Shown here: one piece after another, positions 56,784 through 64,000 of the stretch
Numbering within the stretch: position 1 is the stretch's first letter
Layout of the letters: each line of letters begins with the position of its first letter
DNA from: Corynebacterium sp. 74A
GTDB lineage: Bacteria > Actinomycetota > Actinomycetes > Mycobacteriales > Mycobacteriaceae
Direction: 5' to 3'
Assembly (NCBI RefSeq): GCF_008930665.1
Contig: NZ_PQMG01000003.1
Span: 124,001-188,000, forward strand
DNA: 64,000 nucleotides
Position numbers and translations under genes: made by a program
Notes under the pieces: generated by a model
Databases searched by the model: none
Told to the model about the DNA's origin: nothing
Seen by the model: the letters and a program-made list of their open reading frames with translations, nothing else

Positions 56784-56794
56784 GCTTATCGACG
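56784..56794 (+). repeat. Dispersed motif copy upstream of lspA
   Basis: Exact 11-mer GCTTATCGACG in the divergent gap between lspA and a lipoprotein gene, extended by CC. Confidence 0.8.
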
Positions 56795-56851
56795 CCTACC
56801 GCCACACCGCTGCACACTGGCCCCCGCACTAACCAGCCCATGCAGTCTCAC

Positions 56852-56857
56852 TAGAAT
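56852..56857 (+). promoter_or_regulatory. -10 box of the lipoprotein gene (leaderless)
   Basis: TAGAAT ends 8 nt before the ATG at 56866. Confidence 0.65.
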
Positions 56858-56865
56858 CATCGGTT

Positions 56866-57837
56866 ATGACACCCCCGTGCCGCAGCCACCGCCCTCGTCG
56901 TTTATCCCGCAGCGTCATCGCCCTGTGCGCAGTTGGCGCCGTGGGTTTAGCAGGATGCTCCGCTGAGGAGTCCTCCCCCACCACCGCTGCCGTTGACAGC
57001 GATAACGCGGTGGAGTTGCAGCTGGACTCCCCCAAAGTCACCGTCATCGATGCTGGGGCGCAGGATTCTGCCACCGAACTTCGCTACACCGCGACTGCGG
57101 ACAGCCCAGAAGAAGAACTATCGGTGGTGGCCTACGACGGTTTTAGCCAACAGACCGCAGCCCTCAGCGAGGTGACACCACAGGCCCCCGCCGGCGGTGA
57201 TGTCACCAGCCTCACCCTGCCGCTCACCGGCCGCATCGACGGCGATAGCAGCCGGCTCGAACTCGCACTAGGCGCCCCGACCTCGACGGATCTGTCCCTC
57301 AACGACACCCTCGCTAGCGCCGAAGGATTCCGGATCGCGGTCGACCGCAGCGATCGTGGAGTAGCGAACTCGGTGCGTCTCGCCGCCCCGAAGGAAGCCT
57401 CCGACGAGGCCCGCTCCATGGTGGAATCCGCGGTCTTTACCTGGCTGTCGCTCTCCGTGGTGTTCCCCGAGGAGCCCCTCGGCGACGGCGCCCAGTGGAC
57501 CGTGGACAGCCGGGTGCCCGGGGAAAACTCCATGCTCCAAACCATCACCTACACCCTCAACTCCCACGAGGGAGCCACCGCCACACTCAGCGCCGAGATT
57601 CAACGCCGCTCCACCCTCGGGGCGCTCAGCGCCGGCGAGGATCATCCAGAACTGGCGGTCGTCTCCACGGAATCAACCTCCACAGGCGAACTCACCGTGG
57701 ACCTCGACAGCAGTATCCAAAACACCGGCCGCATGGCAGTGACCACCCGACTGGTCTACGCCGCCCATGCGGCACGCGAGGACCAGCAGGCTGTGATTCA
57801 AGATCTCACCAGCGCAGTGGAGTATTCTTCCCCATAG
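56866..57837 (+). CDS. Envelope lipoprotein, beta-rich
   Basis: Protein of 323 residues with an Arg-rich start (SHRPRRLSRS), a hydrophobic core and lipobox GLAGC, so Cys31 is the lipidated residue. The mature part has many short beta-type segments (LRYTATADSPEEELSVVAYDG, VTSLTLPLTGRID) and resembles actinobacterial lipoproteins of the DUF6263 type; that link is tentative. It stands divergent from lspA, the enzyme that processes it. Leaderless start at ATG 56866. Confidence 0.8.
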   Translation: MTPPCRSHRPRRLSRSVIALCAVGAVGLAGCSAEESSPTTAAVDSDNAVELQLDSPKVTVIDAGAQDSATELRYTATADSPEEELSVVAYDGFSQQTAALSEVTPQAPAGGDVTSLTLPLTGRIDGDSSRLELALGAPTSTDLSLNDTLASAEGFRIAVDRSDRGVANSVRLAAPKEASDEARSMVESAVFTWLSLSVVFPEEPLGDGAQWTVDSRVPGENSMLQTITYTLNSHEGATATLSAEIQRRSTLGALSAGEDHPELAVVSTESTSTGELTVDLDSSIQNTGRMAVTTRLVYAAHAAREDQQAVIQDLTSAVEYSSP

Positions 57838-57956
57838 AACACTGGGTGTCACCCCACTACAGCAGTCGCCGCGCGCCCAGCCCGCGCGCCGGCGACGTCT
57901 CAACGCGCCTGCGCGCTGTGGGGTAGACACCATCACCCGCCGATGAGGAGCAGCCC
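57838..57956 (+). promoter_or_regulatory. Structured RNA before the ABC-F gene
   Basis: GGTGTC (57845-57850) and CCCCAC (57852-57857) pair with GTGGGG (57918-57923) and GACACC (57926-57931). AGC/GCT may extend the stem. Inside it are a strong hairpin (TCGCCG 57866-57871 with CGGCGA 57890-57895, plus CGCGC/GCGCG) and a small GCGC hairpin near 57905-57916, so the whole could fold as a three-way junction of about 88 nt. It may be the end of the lipoprotein mRNA or a regulatory leader. Confidence 0.5.
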
Positions 57957-59606
57957 ATGTCTAAACACATCCATATTGCCGTCGACGGTGTCAGCTTTTC
58001 CTATGGGGCACACCGCGTCCTCACCGATGTGTCCTTCGCCGTCGGCGCCGGCGCGGTGGCCGGACTGATCGGCGAAAACGGTGCCGGAAAATCAACGCTC
58101 ATGCAGTTGATCAGCGGCAGCCTCGAACCCGATGTGGGAGCAATCATCACCCCCACCAAAACTGGCTACCTCACCCAAGAAGTATCGTGGCCGCCCACCG
58201 CTCCCCTGCGCTCTATCATCTCCGACGCGATCGGCGAGCTTAAAGCCATCGAGCGCGACATCATCAGCGTCTCCGAAGAACTCGCCACCCACCCCGACTC
58301 GGCCGAACTCGCGCAACGCTTCGACACTCTGCTCGCCGCCGCCGAACGCCACCAGGTCTGGACCCTCGACGCCCGTATCGCAGAAGTCCTCGCCGGCTTG
58401 GGGCTGGCCAAAGTTGATCTCGACGCCCCCATAGGCTCCGTCTCCGGCGGGCAACGCCGCCGCCTCGCCCTCGCCGCACTGCTGCTCCGGCCCGTCGACG
58501 CGCTCATCTTGGACGAGCCCACCAACCACCTCGACGATCTCGCCTGCGACTTCCTCATCGACGAACTCCGGTCCTTCGACGGGCCCGTGCTGATGGCCAG
58601 CCACGACCGCTGGGTATTGGACAAAGTCGCCACCCACATCGTCGATCTCGATCATTCCCTCGGGCCGGAGGGCGGCGAAGGTGAAAATCTCGCACAAGGC
58701 GTGGTGTTTGGCGGAAGTTTCTCCGAATACCTCGCCTATCGCAAAGAACTTCGCGCCCGATGGGAGCACGACTACCGAATCCAGGAAGCAGAACGCTCCC
58801 GCCTCGAAGCCGGGGTGCAAGTAAGCGAAACCGATCTCTTTTCCCGCCAAGAAGCCAAAACAGAAACTCGCTCATCAGCCAAGTTCTACGCCGACAAGGC
58901 AGCCAAAGTGCACGGGCAGCGCATACGCACCGCCCGCAATCGCCTCGACGCTCTCGAGCGGCGGGAGATCCCCGCGCCGCCGAAGCGGCTCGAATTTGCT
59001 GGTTTGCCGGAGCACTTTCTCACCACCACTGGGTCGGACTACGCACTCATTTTTCGTAATTTCACCATTGCTGGCCGCATGGACCACGCATTATCGGCAA
59101 AGATTCGCCACGGAGATCACGTTCTCATCACCGGCCCGAACGGCGCCGGAAAATCGTCGCTGCTGGAAGCAATCGCGAATACCACCGATGACGAGAACCC
59201 CAATCTGATCATCGGCGATGATCTCCGCGTTGGCTGGATGCAGCAGGACACCGACTGGGACGATCCATTCCGCAGCGCCAATGACATCTACGCCGATCAC
59301 GCACCCAAGGGCGCCGCTTCCCTCACCGAGCTGGGTTTGCTCAGTGAGGAAGCCGCCAGGCGCCCGATTGAAAAACTGTCTTTGGGGCAGCGCCGCCGGG
59401 TAGCGTTGGCGATCGTGTTGGCGGATCCACCGGATATTTTGCTGTTGGATGAGCCCACCAACCATATTTCCCTCACCTTGGCCGAGGAGCTCGAGGAGGC
59501 GCTGGACGGCTATGAGGGGGTGCTGCTGCTGGCCACCCACGATCGGTGGATCAAGCGGCGGTGGCAGCATCGCGTGATCGATATTCCCGCACCGCATCCC
59601 GAATAG
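57957..59606 (+). CDS. ABC-F family ATPase
   Basis: Soluble protein of 549 residues with two ABC domains and no membrane part. Walker A GENGAGKST and signature VSGGQRRRLALAALLL in the first half; GPNGAGKSS and LSLGQRRRVALAIVLA in the second. The linker between them (about residues 240-340) is charged and helical, as in ABC-F proteins that act at the ribosomal E site. Members regulate translation or give resistance to ribosome-targeting drugs; which applies here cannot be told. GAGGAG lies 7 nt before the ATG. Confidence 0.92.
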   Translation: MSKHIHIAVDGVSFSYGAHRVLTDVSFAVGAGAVAGLIGENGAGKSTLMQLISGSLEPDVGAIITPTKTGYLTQEVSWPPTAPLRSIISDAIGELKAIERDIISVSEELATHPDSAELAQRFDTLLAAAERHQVWTLDARIAEVLAGLGLAKVDLDAPIGSVSGGQRRRLALAALLLRPVDALILDEPTNHLDDLACDFLIDELRSFDGPVLMASHDRWVLDKVATHIVDLDHSLGPEGGEGENLAQGVVFGGSFSEYLAYRKELRARWEHDYRIQEAERSRLEAGVQVSETDLFSRQEAKTETRSSAKFYADKAAKVHGQRIRTARNRLDALERREIPAPPKRLEFAGLPEHFLTTTGSDYALIFRNFTIAGRMDHALSAKIRHGDHVLITGPNGAGKSSLLEAIANTTDDENPNLIIGDDLRVGWMQQDTDWDDPFRSANDIYADHAPKGAASLTELGLLSEEAARRPIEKLSLGQRRRVALAIVLADPPDILLLDEPTNHISLTLAEELEEALDGYEGVLLLATHDRWIKRRWQHRVIDIPAPHPE

Positions 59607-59617
59607 AGCGCACAATA

Positions 59618-59652
59618 ATGGCCCATCCTCCCGACGCGGGGAGATGGGCCAT
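59618..59652. terminator. Bidirectional terminator
   Basis: ATGGCCCAT with CTCCC (59618-59632) pairs with GGGGAG and ATGGGCCAT (59638-59652). It separates the convergent ABC-F and MTB12-like genes. Confidence 0.8.
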
Positions 59653-59684
59653 GTGCTGTGCGGCGATGAACTCGCCGTGTCAGC

Positions 59685-60317
59685 TTATTGCGGAGCAGGG
59701 GCGCCTTCCGGTGCGGGAGGAACCTCGGCCTCGGGTGCGGGAGGAACCTCGCCTTCAGGGGCGGGTGCTTTGCCCTCAGGGGCGTTGTCCTCGGGCACCG
59801 GTGCTGGGGCGGGGAGCTCCTTGCAGAATGCGGGAACTTCCTCCGGGGCGACGGTGCTGTTGACCACGGTGCAGGCCCAGTCTTGGGATACCTTCCAGTG
59901 GCCGTCTTCGTTGACGAACTCCACGCCCTCAGCGATCTGCGGCTCGCGATCCGGGAGGGTGAAGTGGATGGTGGCCATCACGCTATCTGGGGTCCAGCCG
60001 GGCAGGATCGGGTCCACCACTTGGAAGTTGGCGCCGGACTCTTGCTTAGAGCGGGTCATGACGTCGAACAGCTCGGGGGCTTGGTCACCGTTTTGCACGG
60101 TGAGCACGCGCTCCTCGATGGGCAAGTTCGGATCGGTTGCCCGGGCCAGAACGCCGTTGAGCTGTTCCAAGGTGGGAAGTTCGACAGCGGCGGTCGAGGA
60201 GCTGGTGCTGGAGCTGGTCTCAGTCTCCTTGGAATCGCTGTCCTCAGAGCCGCACCCTGCCAGCACCAGCGATGCGGTGGTGACTAGTGCGAGTGCACGT
60301 GCCTTGTAAAGTTTCAC
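59685..60317 (-). CDS. MTB12-like lipoprotein
   Basis: Protein of 210 residues with lipobox VLAGC (Cys22). After a Ser/Thr linker, residues 45-160 fit the low-molecular-weight antigen MTB12 (Cfp2) pattern: ELPTLEQLNGVLARATDPN, FQVVDPILPG, then EGVEFVNEDGHWKVSQDWAC. The two Cys may pair. The end is Pro/Ala/Glu-rich with repeated APEGE/PPAPE units. GTG at 60317 has GGAGAG 3-8 nt upstream. An envelope or secreted antigen of unknown role. Confidence 0.78.
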   Translation of the reverse strand: MKLYKARALALVTTASLVLAGCGSEDSDSKETETSSSTSSSTAAVELPTLEQLNGVLARATDPNLPIEERVLTVQNGDQAPELFDVMTRSKQESGANFQVVDPILPGWTPDSVMATIHFTLPDREPQIAEGVEFVNEDGHWKVSQDWACTVVNSTVAPEEVPAFCKELPAPAPVPEDNAPEGKAPAPEGEVPPAPEAEVPPAPEGAPAPQ

Positions 60318-60571
60318 TACTCTCCTCAGTCCTTGACTGTGTAGGTCAGTTTTGTGATTGTCCACCCAGCGCCACTCGGCGTGGCGCTGGCGCGTCCACA
60401 CGGGTAGGAACCACGATTACGGGCACCATCAGTGACCGTAGATCACGAGATGACACAGCCATCTCAGTCCCTTCTCAGCGGCAGCTTAGAGCCGCTTCAT
60501 GCAGGTCTCGGGCGGAAAATCTAGTACTTGGATTCTACACGGGCCAACGTGAATGGCCACATCCTGGACGG

Positions 60572-60582
60572 CGTCGATAAGC
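60572..60582 (-). repeat. Dispersed motif copy upstream of ansA
   Basis: Exact 11-mer on the minus strand between the MTB12-like gene and ansA, extended by CC. Confidence 0.8.
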
Positions 60583-60700
60583 ACCGAATGGCGGGTGCGG
60601 GCGTGCGATAGGAGCCACGGTCGCTGTTCGGAGTAGCGCGGCAGCGGGCTATCGAGGCGTTTCCGCCCGCGGCGCGGCGGCGGTGTGGCACGCTATATGC

Positions 60701-61669
60701 ATGACTAACGAGACCGATACCACTGCGGAGCACGCCACTACCCCAGCTGCCAAGATTGTTGTGATTACCACGGGCGGAACGATCGCCTGCACAACCGATC
60801 GCGACGGAGTGCTCTTGCCCACAGTGAGCGGAGCCGAGCTGCTGGAACCGGTCGCCCAACGCTTCGAAGACACACAGCTAGCGCTTGAGGTGCGGGAACT
60901 AGACCGCCTCGATTCGTCCGCGATGACACTCGCCGATATTGACGCCATCATCGCCGCCGTCCACGACGCCCTCGACGACCCCACGGTAACCGGCGTCGTC
61001 GTCACCCACGGCACCGACTCCATGGAAGAAACCGCCATTGCCGTCGACACCTTCCACGATGATCCCCGCCCCGTGGTCTTCACCGGCGCCCAACGCAGCT
61101 TCGACCACCCCGACTCCGATGGGATCGGCAACCTCTTCGAGTCCGTCGTGATCGCCATGGACTCCAGCGCCCGCGGCATCGGCGTCATTATCGTGTTCGG
61201 CCACGCCGTCATCCCCGCACGCGGCGCCACCAAATGGCACACCAGCGACAACCTTGCCTTCGCCACCAACGCCCCCGAAGAACCCACCCGTGCCGAACCT
61301 GTGCCCCTCGCGTCCCTGGCTGATGTCTCCGTCGATATCATCGCCGCCTATCCCGGCGCGCCACGCACGCTTGTCGACGCCGCCCTCGAGCACGGAGCCG
61401 ACGGCCTCGTCATTGAAGCCATGGGCGCAGGCAACGTCGGCCGAGAACTCGCCATCGCCGTCGGCGAAGCCCTCGACGCCGGCACACCCGTGGTAATCAC
61501 CACCCGCGTCCCCCGCGGCGACGTGCACGGCTCCTATGGCGGTGCCGGCGGCGGCGCCACCCTGCTCCAAAAGGGAGCCCTGGGATCCCAGTACTTCCGC
61601 GCAGCTCAGGCACGCATTCTGCTTGCCATTGCTATTGCCACCGGCGTTCACCCCGCGACGCTGTTCTAG
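60701..61669 (+). CDS. ansA: L-asparaginase
   Basis: Type I/II asparaginase of 322 residues that makes aspartate and ammonia from asparagine. The catalytic Thr is in VITTGGTIA (residues 21-29), and HGTDSMEETA (103-112) supplies Thr105, Asp106 and the downstream Lys partner. There is no signal peptide, so it is cytoplasmic. ATG 60701 is used; an in-frame GTG 18 bases earlier is weaker. Confidence 0.93.
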   Translation: MTNETDTTAEHATTPAAKIVVITTGGTIACTTDRDGVLLPTVSGAELLEPVAQRFEDTQLALEVRELDRLDSSAMTLADIDAIIAAVHDALDDPTVTGVVVTHGTDSMEETAIAVDTFHDDPRPVVFTGAQRSFDHPDSDGIGNLFESVVIAMDSSARGIGVIIVFGHAVIPARGATKWHTSDNLAFATNAPEEPTRAEPVPLASLADVSVDIIAAYPGAPRTLVDAALEHGADGLVIEAMGAGNVGRELAIAVGEALDAGTPVVITTRVPRGDVHGSYGGAGGGATLLQKGALGSQYFRAAQARILLAIAIATGVHPATLF

Positions 61670-63070
61670 TTAATCCATGTCTTCTTCATACTCGGCCAAC
61701 CACTCCTCCCACTCCAGGGAGGCCAGTGGATTGGCAGGCTGAAGATCCGGGTCATCTACGGCGAAACTTCGCGTAAGCCCACGCGTTGTCGTGCGAGTTT
61801 CAAAACGCACCGACACGATTCCGTGTCCAGAGCCCTGTACCCAGCCGTGACCGTACTCGGGGTGTACCACGTCCTGGGTGGCGGTCCAGGTGGGGCTGTC
61901 CGGCTCTGGTTCTGGGGATTCTTCGCCGTCATGAGCGGGCTCTGAAGAACTATCCCGAACGCCCACCTCAGTATCGTCAAACTTCGCGGGCGGCAGGACC
62001 CGCTGATCAAGCTCTGGAAACATGACGTTTTGGCGTGCAGCCTCCAAGCCGGAAAACGACACTCCCACGAGCCTGATCGGCCCGAGTTCATCTGGGTAGC
62101 GCACCATTTTCTTGGCCACCGCGTGCAAAGTGTCGAAATCATCGGTGGCATAGTTCAGCGTGTGTGAGCGGGACTCGATGTGAAAATCCGCCATACGCAA
62201 TTTCACTGTGACCGTACGGGCGCCGCGGCCATCCTGGAGTAGCCGTCGATGTGCTCCGCTCGCGGCGCGCTCCACTGCAGCGTCCACATCATTGACTGTG
62301 ACAAGATCCAGCGGATACGTGTGCTCTTGAGAGATTTGTTTCGCAATCGCGCGCGGTTTGACTAAACGGTGGTCGTGTCCGCGCGCAAGATTCCACAATT
62401 CGAGGCCGGTTTTTCGGCCGAGGCTTATCACCACTTCTTCTTCGCTGAGTGCCGCGAAGTCACCGATCGTTTCCACCCCGAGCGCCCGCAGCTTGGATGC
62501 TGAGACAGGACCGATCCCCCAGAGTTTGCCCACGTCCAAGGGATGGAACATGGCTGATTCCTCTTCCTGGGCAACCACGAAGACGCCATCCGGTTTCGCC
62601 TCACCTGAGCCGATTTTCGCGAATTGTTTACCGCTCCCGGCCCCGATCGAGGCGGGCAGGCCTGTTTCTTCGCGAATTTCTTCGCGCAGCTGTTCGGCCC
62701 AGGCTTTCACAACGTGAGGTTCCTCGCCTTGTATCTCGTGGGGTTCGAGAAAAGCTTCATCGATGGAGAGCTGTTCAATAACGCCGGCCCGCCGTGCCAC
62801 GATCTCGAATACGCGCGCCGATGCTGCCTTGTACACGGCCCGACGCGGCTGCACGACCACTGCCCCGAAGCCCACCATGGCCTTTGCTTGAAACATCGGC
62901 ATGGCCGAGTGCGCACCAAACGTGCGCGCTTCATAGGACGCCCCGGCCACCACACCGCGCCCGTGCACCCCGCCTACGAGCACGGGCCGGCCGCGCAGCG
63001 TGGGCCGCGTTAGCTGCTCACAGGATGCATAAAACGCATCCATGTCGATGTGCAGCACCCAACGTCTCAT
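61670..63070 (-). CDS. dinB: DNA polymerase IV with extra C-terminal domain
   Basis: Y-family translesion polymerase of 466 residues. Catalytic acids: Asp9 and Asp11 in HIDMDAFYASCEQL and Asp104/Glu105 in LSIDEAFLEP. The little-finger domain ends near residue 355. About 110 further residues follow; part of it (VVHPEYGHGWVQGSGHG, then VSVRFET) looks like the Tudor-like end domain of UvrD/PcrA helicases. Its stop directly abuts the ansA stop, tail to tail with no spacer. Confidence 0.92.
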   Translation of the reverse strand: MRRWVLHIDMDAFYASCEQLTRPTLRGRPVLVGGVHGRGVVAGASYEARTFGAHSAMPMFQAKAMVGFGAVVVQPRRAVYKAASARVFEIVARRAGVIEQLSIDEAFLEPHEIQGEEPHVVKAWAEQLREEIREETGLPASIGAGSGKQFAKIGSGEAKPDGVFVVAQEEESAMFHPLDVGKLWGIGPVSASKLRALGVETIGDFAALSEEEVVISLGRKTGLELWNLARGHDHRLVKPRAIAKQISQEHTYPLDLVTVNDVDAAVERAASGAHRRLLQDGRGARTVTVKLRMADFHIESRSHTLNYATDDFDTLHAVAKKMVRYPDELGPIRLVGVSFSGLEAARQNVMFPELDQRVLPPAKFDDTEVGVRDSSSEPAHDGEESPEPEPDSPTWTATQDVVHPEYGHGWVQGSGHGIVSVRFETRTTTRGLTRSFAVDDPDLQPANPLASLEWEEWLAEYEEDMD

Positions 63071-63100
63071 ACCTTCGAGTTTTCCAGATCTTTCTCATGC

Positions 63101-63111
63101 GCTTATCGACG
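63101..63111 (+). repeat. Dispersed motif copy upstream of dinB
   Basis: Exact 11-mer GCTTATCGACG, 31 bases before the dinB ATG. After the 11-mer the sequence continues ACGTC rather than CC. Confidence 0.75.
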
Positions 63112-63338
63112 ACGTCTCCTGCCGATGTACCCACACAGGAGCCTGACCAAACATCGCAGTCTAGTTCCACACCGTCGTTTTGGGTGAGGCGGTACGCCCC
63201 AGTTGTGCATAACCCCAGACCAAAGCTGAGTATTCCACAGGCGCACCGCATATCAGGCGTTCTGCCAAGCCGAGATCGCCTGGGGTCGCTAGTCTTCGGC
63301 TACACCCCAAGAACTACCGCCTCTAGGAGAACACCATC

Positions 63339-64000
63339 ATGTCTGTACAACGCTGTCACCAGCTCATTCGCGTCATCGGCGACGCTTATGAGGAGCTCGT
63401 CGAACTTTTTGACTTCGACCAGGGTGGAACCCTGAGCCTCGCCGAGAGTTTGCCGGCGCTCGTAGAGCTAGAAAAACACAAGGCTGTACAAGCGCATTTA
63501 GACATTCTGCTCTGCCATCTCGCGGGCAAAGAAAACCTCACCCACGTCGCTGGGACCAATAAGCCACGCCGCGTACTGCGCGAGCATCTGGGCTGGTCAG
63601 GAAGAAAAATTACCGCTGCTATAGGCGAGGCGAGCCGGCTATACAGTCCCGTGAAAGATGCCCGCGTCGAAGCGGCCGAAACCGATCCCGCTCTCGACGC
63701 CGAAGTCAAGGCAGATGTGGGTCTTGCCATCGATTTGCGCGCCATCTCCCGCAAGAAACTGCTCACCCAGCACATTGGCGCAGAAAAACGCACCCTCATT
63801 GATAAGCAGCTACTCAACCTCATGGCACACAGCTCCCTACAAACCGAAACCTTGCGTGCTGAGGCCATCGACTACGCCGCCAGCCATAGCTTCAATGCCA
63901 CCCGCTCCTTCCTCCGCGAGAAGGTAGCCTCGCTCAACGACACGCTCGAACCCGACAAAGAGCACGCCGAACGCAACCGTTTCGTCACCGTATCCAAGCC
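63339..64000 (+). CDS. DUF222 / 13E12-repeat family protein, probably HNH endonuclease, 3' end missing
   Basis: An open frame of 220 codons runs off the window. The N-terminal part is helical: HQLIRVIGDAYEELVELF, then ALVELEKHKAVQAHLDILL, then RRVLREHLGWSGRKITAAI and a long charged helix (LDAEVKADVGLAIDLRAISR). This is the layout of DUF222/13E12 proteins whose C-terminus usually carries an HNH nuclease; that part is not in view. ATG 63339 has AGGAGA 10 nt upstream. Often present in many copies in corynebacteria and linked to mobile DNA, but no repeat ends are seen here. Confidence 0.7.
   Translation, partial: MSVQRCHQLIRVIGDAYEELVELFDFDQGGTLSLAESLPALVELEKHKAVQAHLDILLCHLAGKENLTHVAGTNKPRRVLREHLGWSGRKITAAIGEASRLYSPVKDARVEAAETDPALDAEVKADVGLAIDLRAISRKKLLTQHIGAEKRTLIDKQLLNLMAHSSLQTETLRAEAIDYAASHSFNATRSFLREKVASLNDTLEPDKEHAERNRFVTVSK

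Noticed and set aside
9697..63111. DnaA box or known SOS box as explanation of the dispersed motif
   Set aside because: DnaA boxes end in CCACA after TTATC or TTGTC; here the sequence is TTATCGACG. It also lacks the GAAC...GTTC shape of a LexA box.
1..64000. tRNA or rRNA genes and CRISPR arrays
   Set aside because: I looked through the gaps for cloverleaf-type sequences, rRNA signatures and evenly spaced direct repeats and saw none.

Overview
The window is a 64 kb piece of a high-GC Gram-positive chromosome, almost certainly a Corynebacterium. The reasons are the MetP/MetS transporter pair, the corynebacterial order of the histidine genes (hisD-hisC-hisB-small membrane protein-MFS-hisH-hisA-impA-hisF-hisI), relS directly after treY, the fused two-domain ABC ATPases, an MTB12-like lipoprotein, and many genes with no leader whose -10 box lies 6-9 nt before the start codon. 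It reads as core chromosome. I see no rRNA, tRNA, CRISPR array, prophage or insertion sequence. The gene at each end is cut by the window.

Layout. 1-3.4 kb: 3'-truncated typA, a secreted protein, a DUF402 protein and an ArsC-family protein. 3.4-9 kb: an ABC peptide-uptake operon (binding lipoprotein, two permeases, fused ATPase). 9.2-12.8 kb: a TPP-riboswitch-controlled ykoE-ykoD-ykoC thiamine-type ECF transporter followed by a small P-loop kinase. 12.9-17.5 kb: DUF808 membrane protein, metPS, a DJ-1/PfpI protein and pncA. 17.5-20.9 kb: an ArsR metal sensor with an MFS carrier, and an M20 amidohydrolase behind a structured leader. 21-24 kb: pyk and lgt. 24-34.3 kb: trpC, a Trp-associated membrane protein and the his operon. 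34.4-49.9 kb: two envelope proteins, a TetR regulator, then the trehalose/glycogen genes glgX, treY and treZ interleaved with a degenerate DnaQ-BRCT protein, relS, an S4 RNA-binding protein and a YigZ protein, and finally ilvA. 50-64 kb: dnaE1, rarD-like, rluD-lspA, envelope lipoproteins, an ABC-F protein, ansA, dinB and the start of a DUF222/HNH protein.

Working together. GlgX, TreY and TreZ form the glycogen-to-trehalose route. The his operon carries hisDCBHAFI, with hisG/hisE elsewhere, plus a putative exporter. LspA and Lgt mature the several lipoproteins seen here. The ykoEDC-kinase operon is shut off by thiamine pyrophosphate.

The most striking unexplained signal is a dispersed motif, GCTTATCGACG, found 15 times exactly in 64 kb against about 0.03 expected by chance. 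Seven copies lie in intergenic gaps. Four copies extend to an identical 18-mer and two share 29 of 30 bases. Other noteworthy signals are palindromic operators lying across the start codons of two regulator genes, an attenuator-like leader before the M20 gene, a junction-like structured leader before the ABC-F gene, and a Tudor-like tail on DinB.
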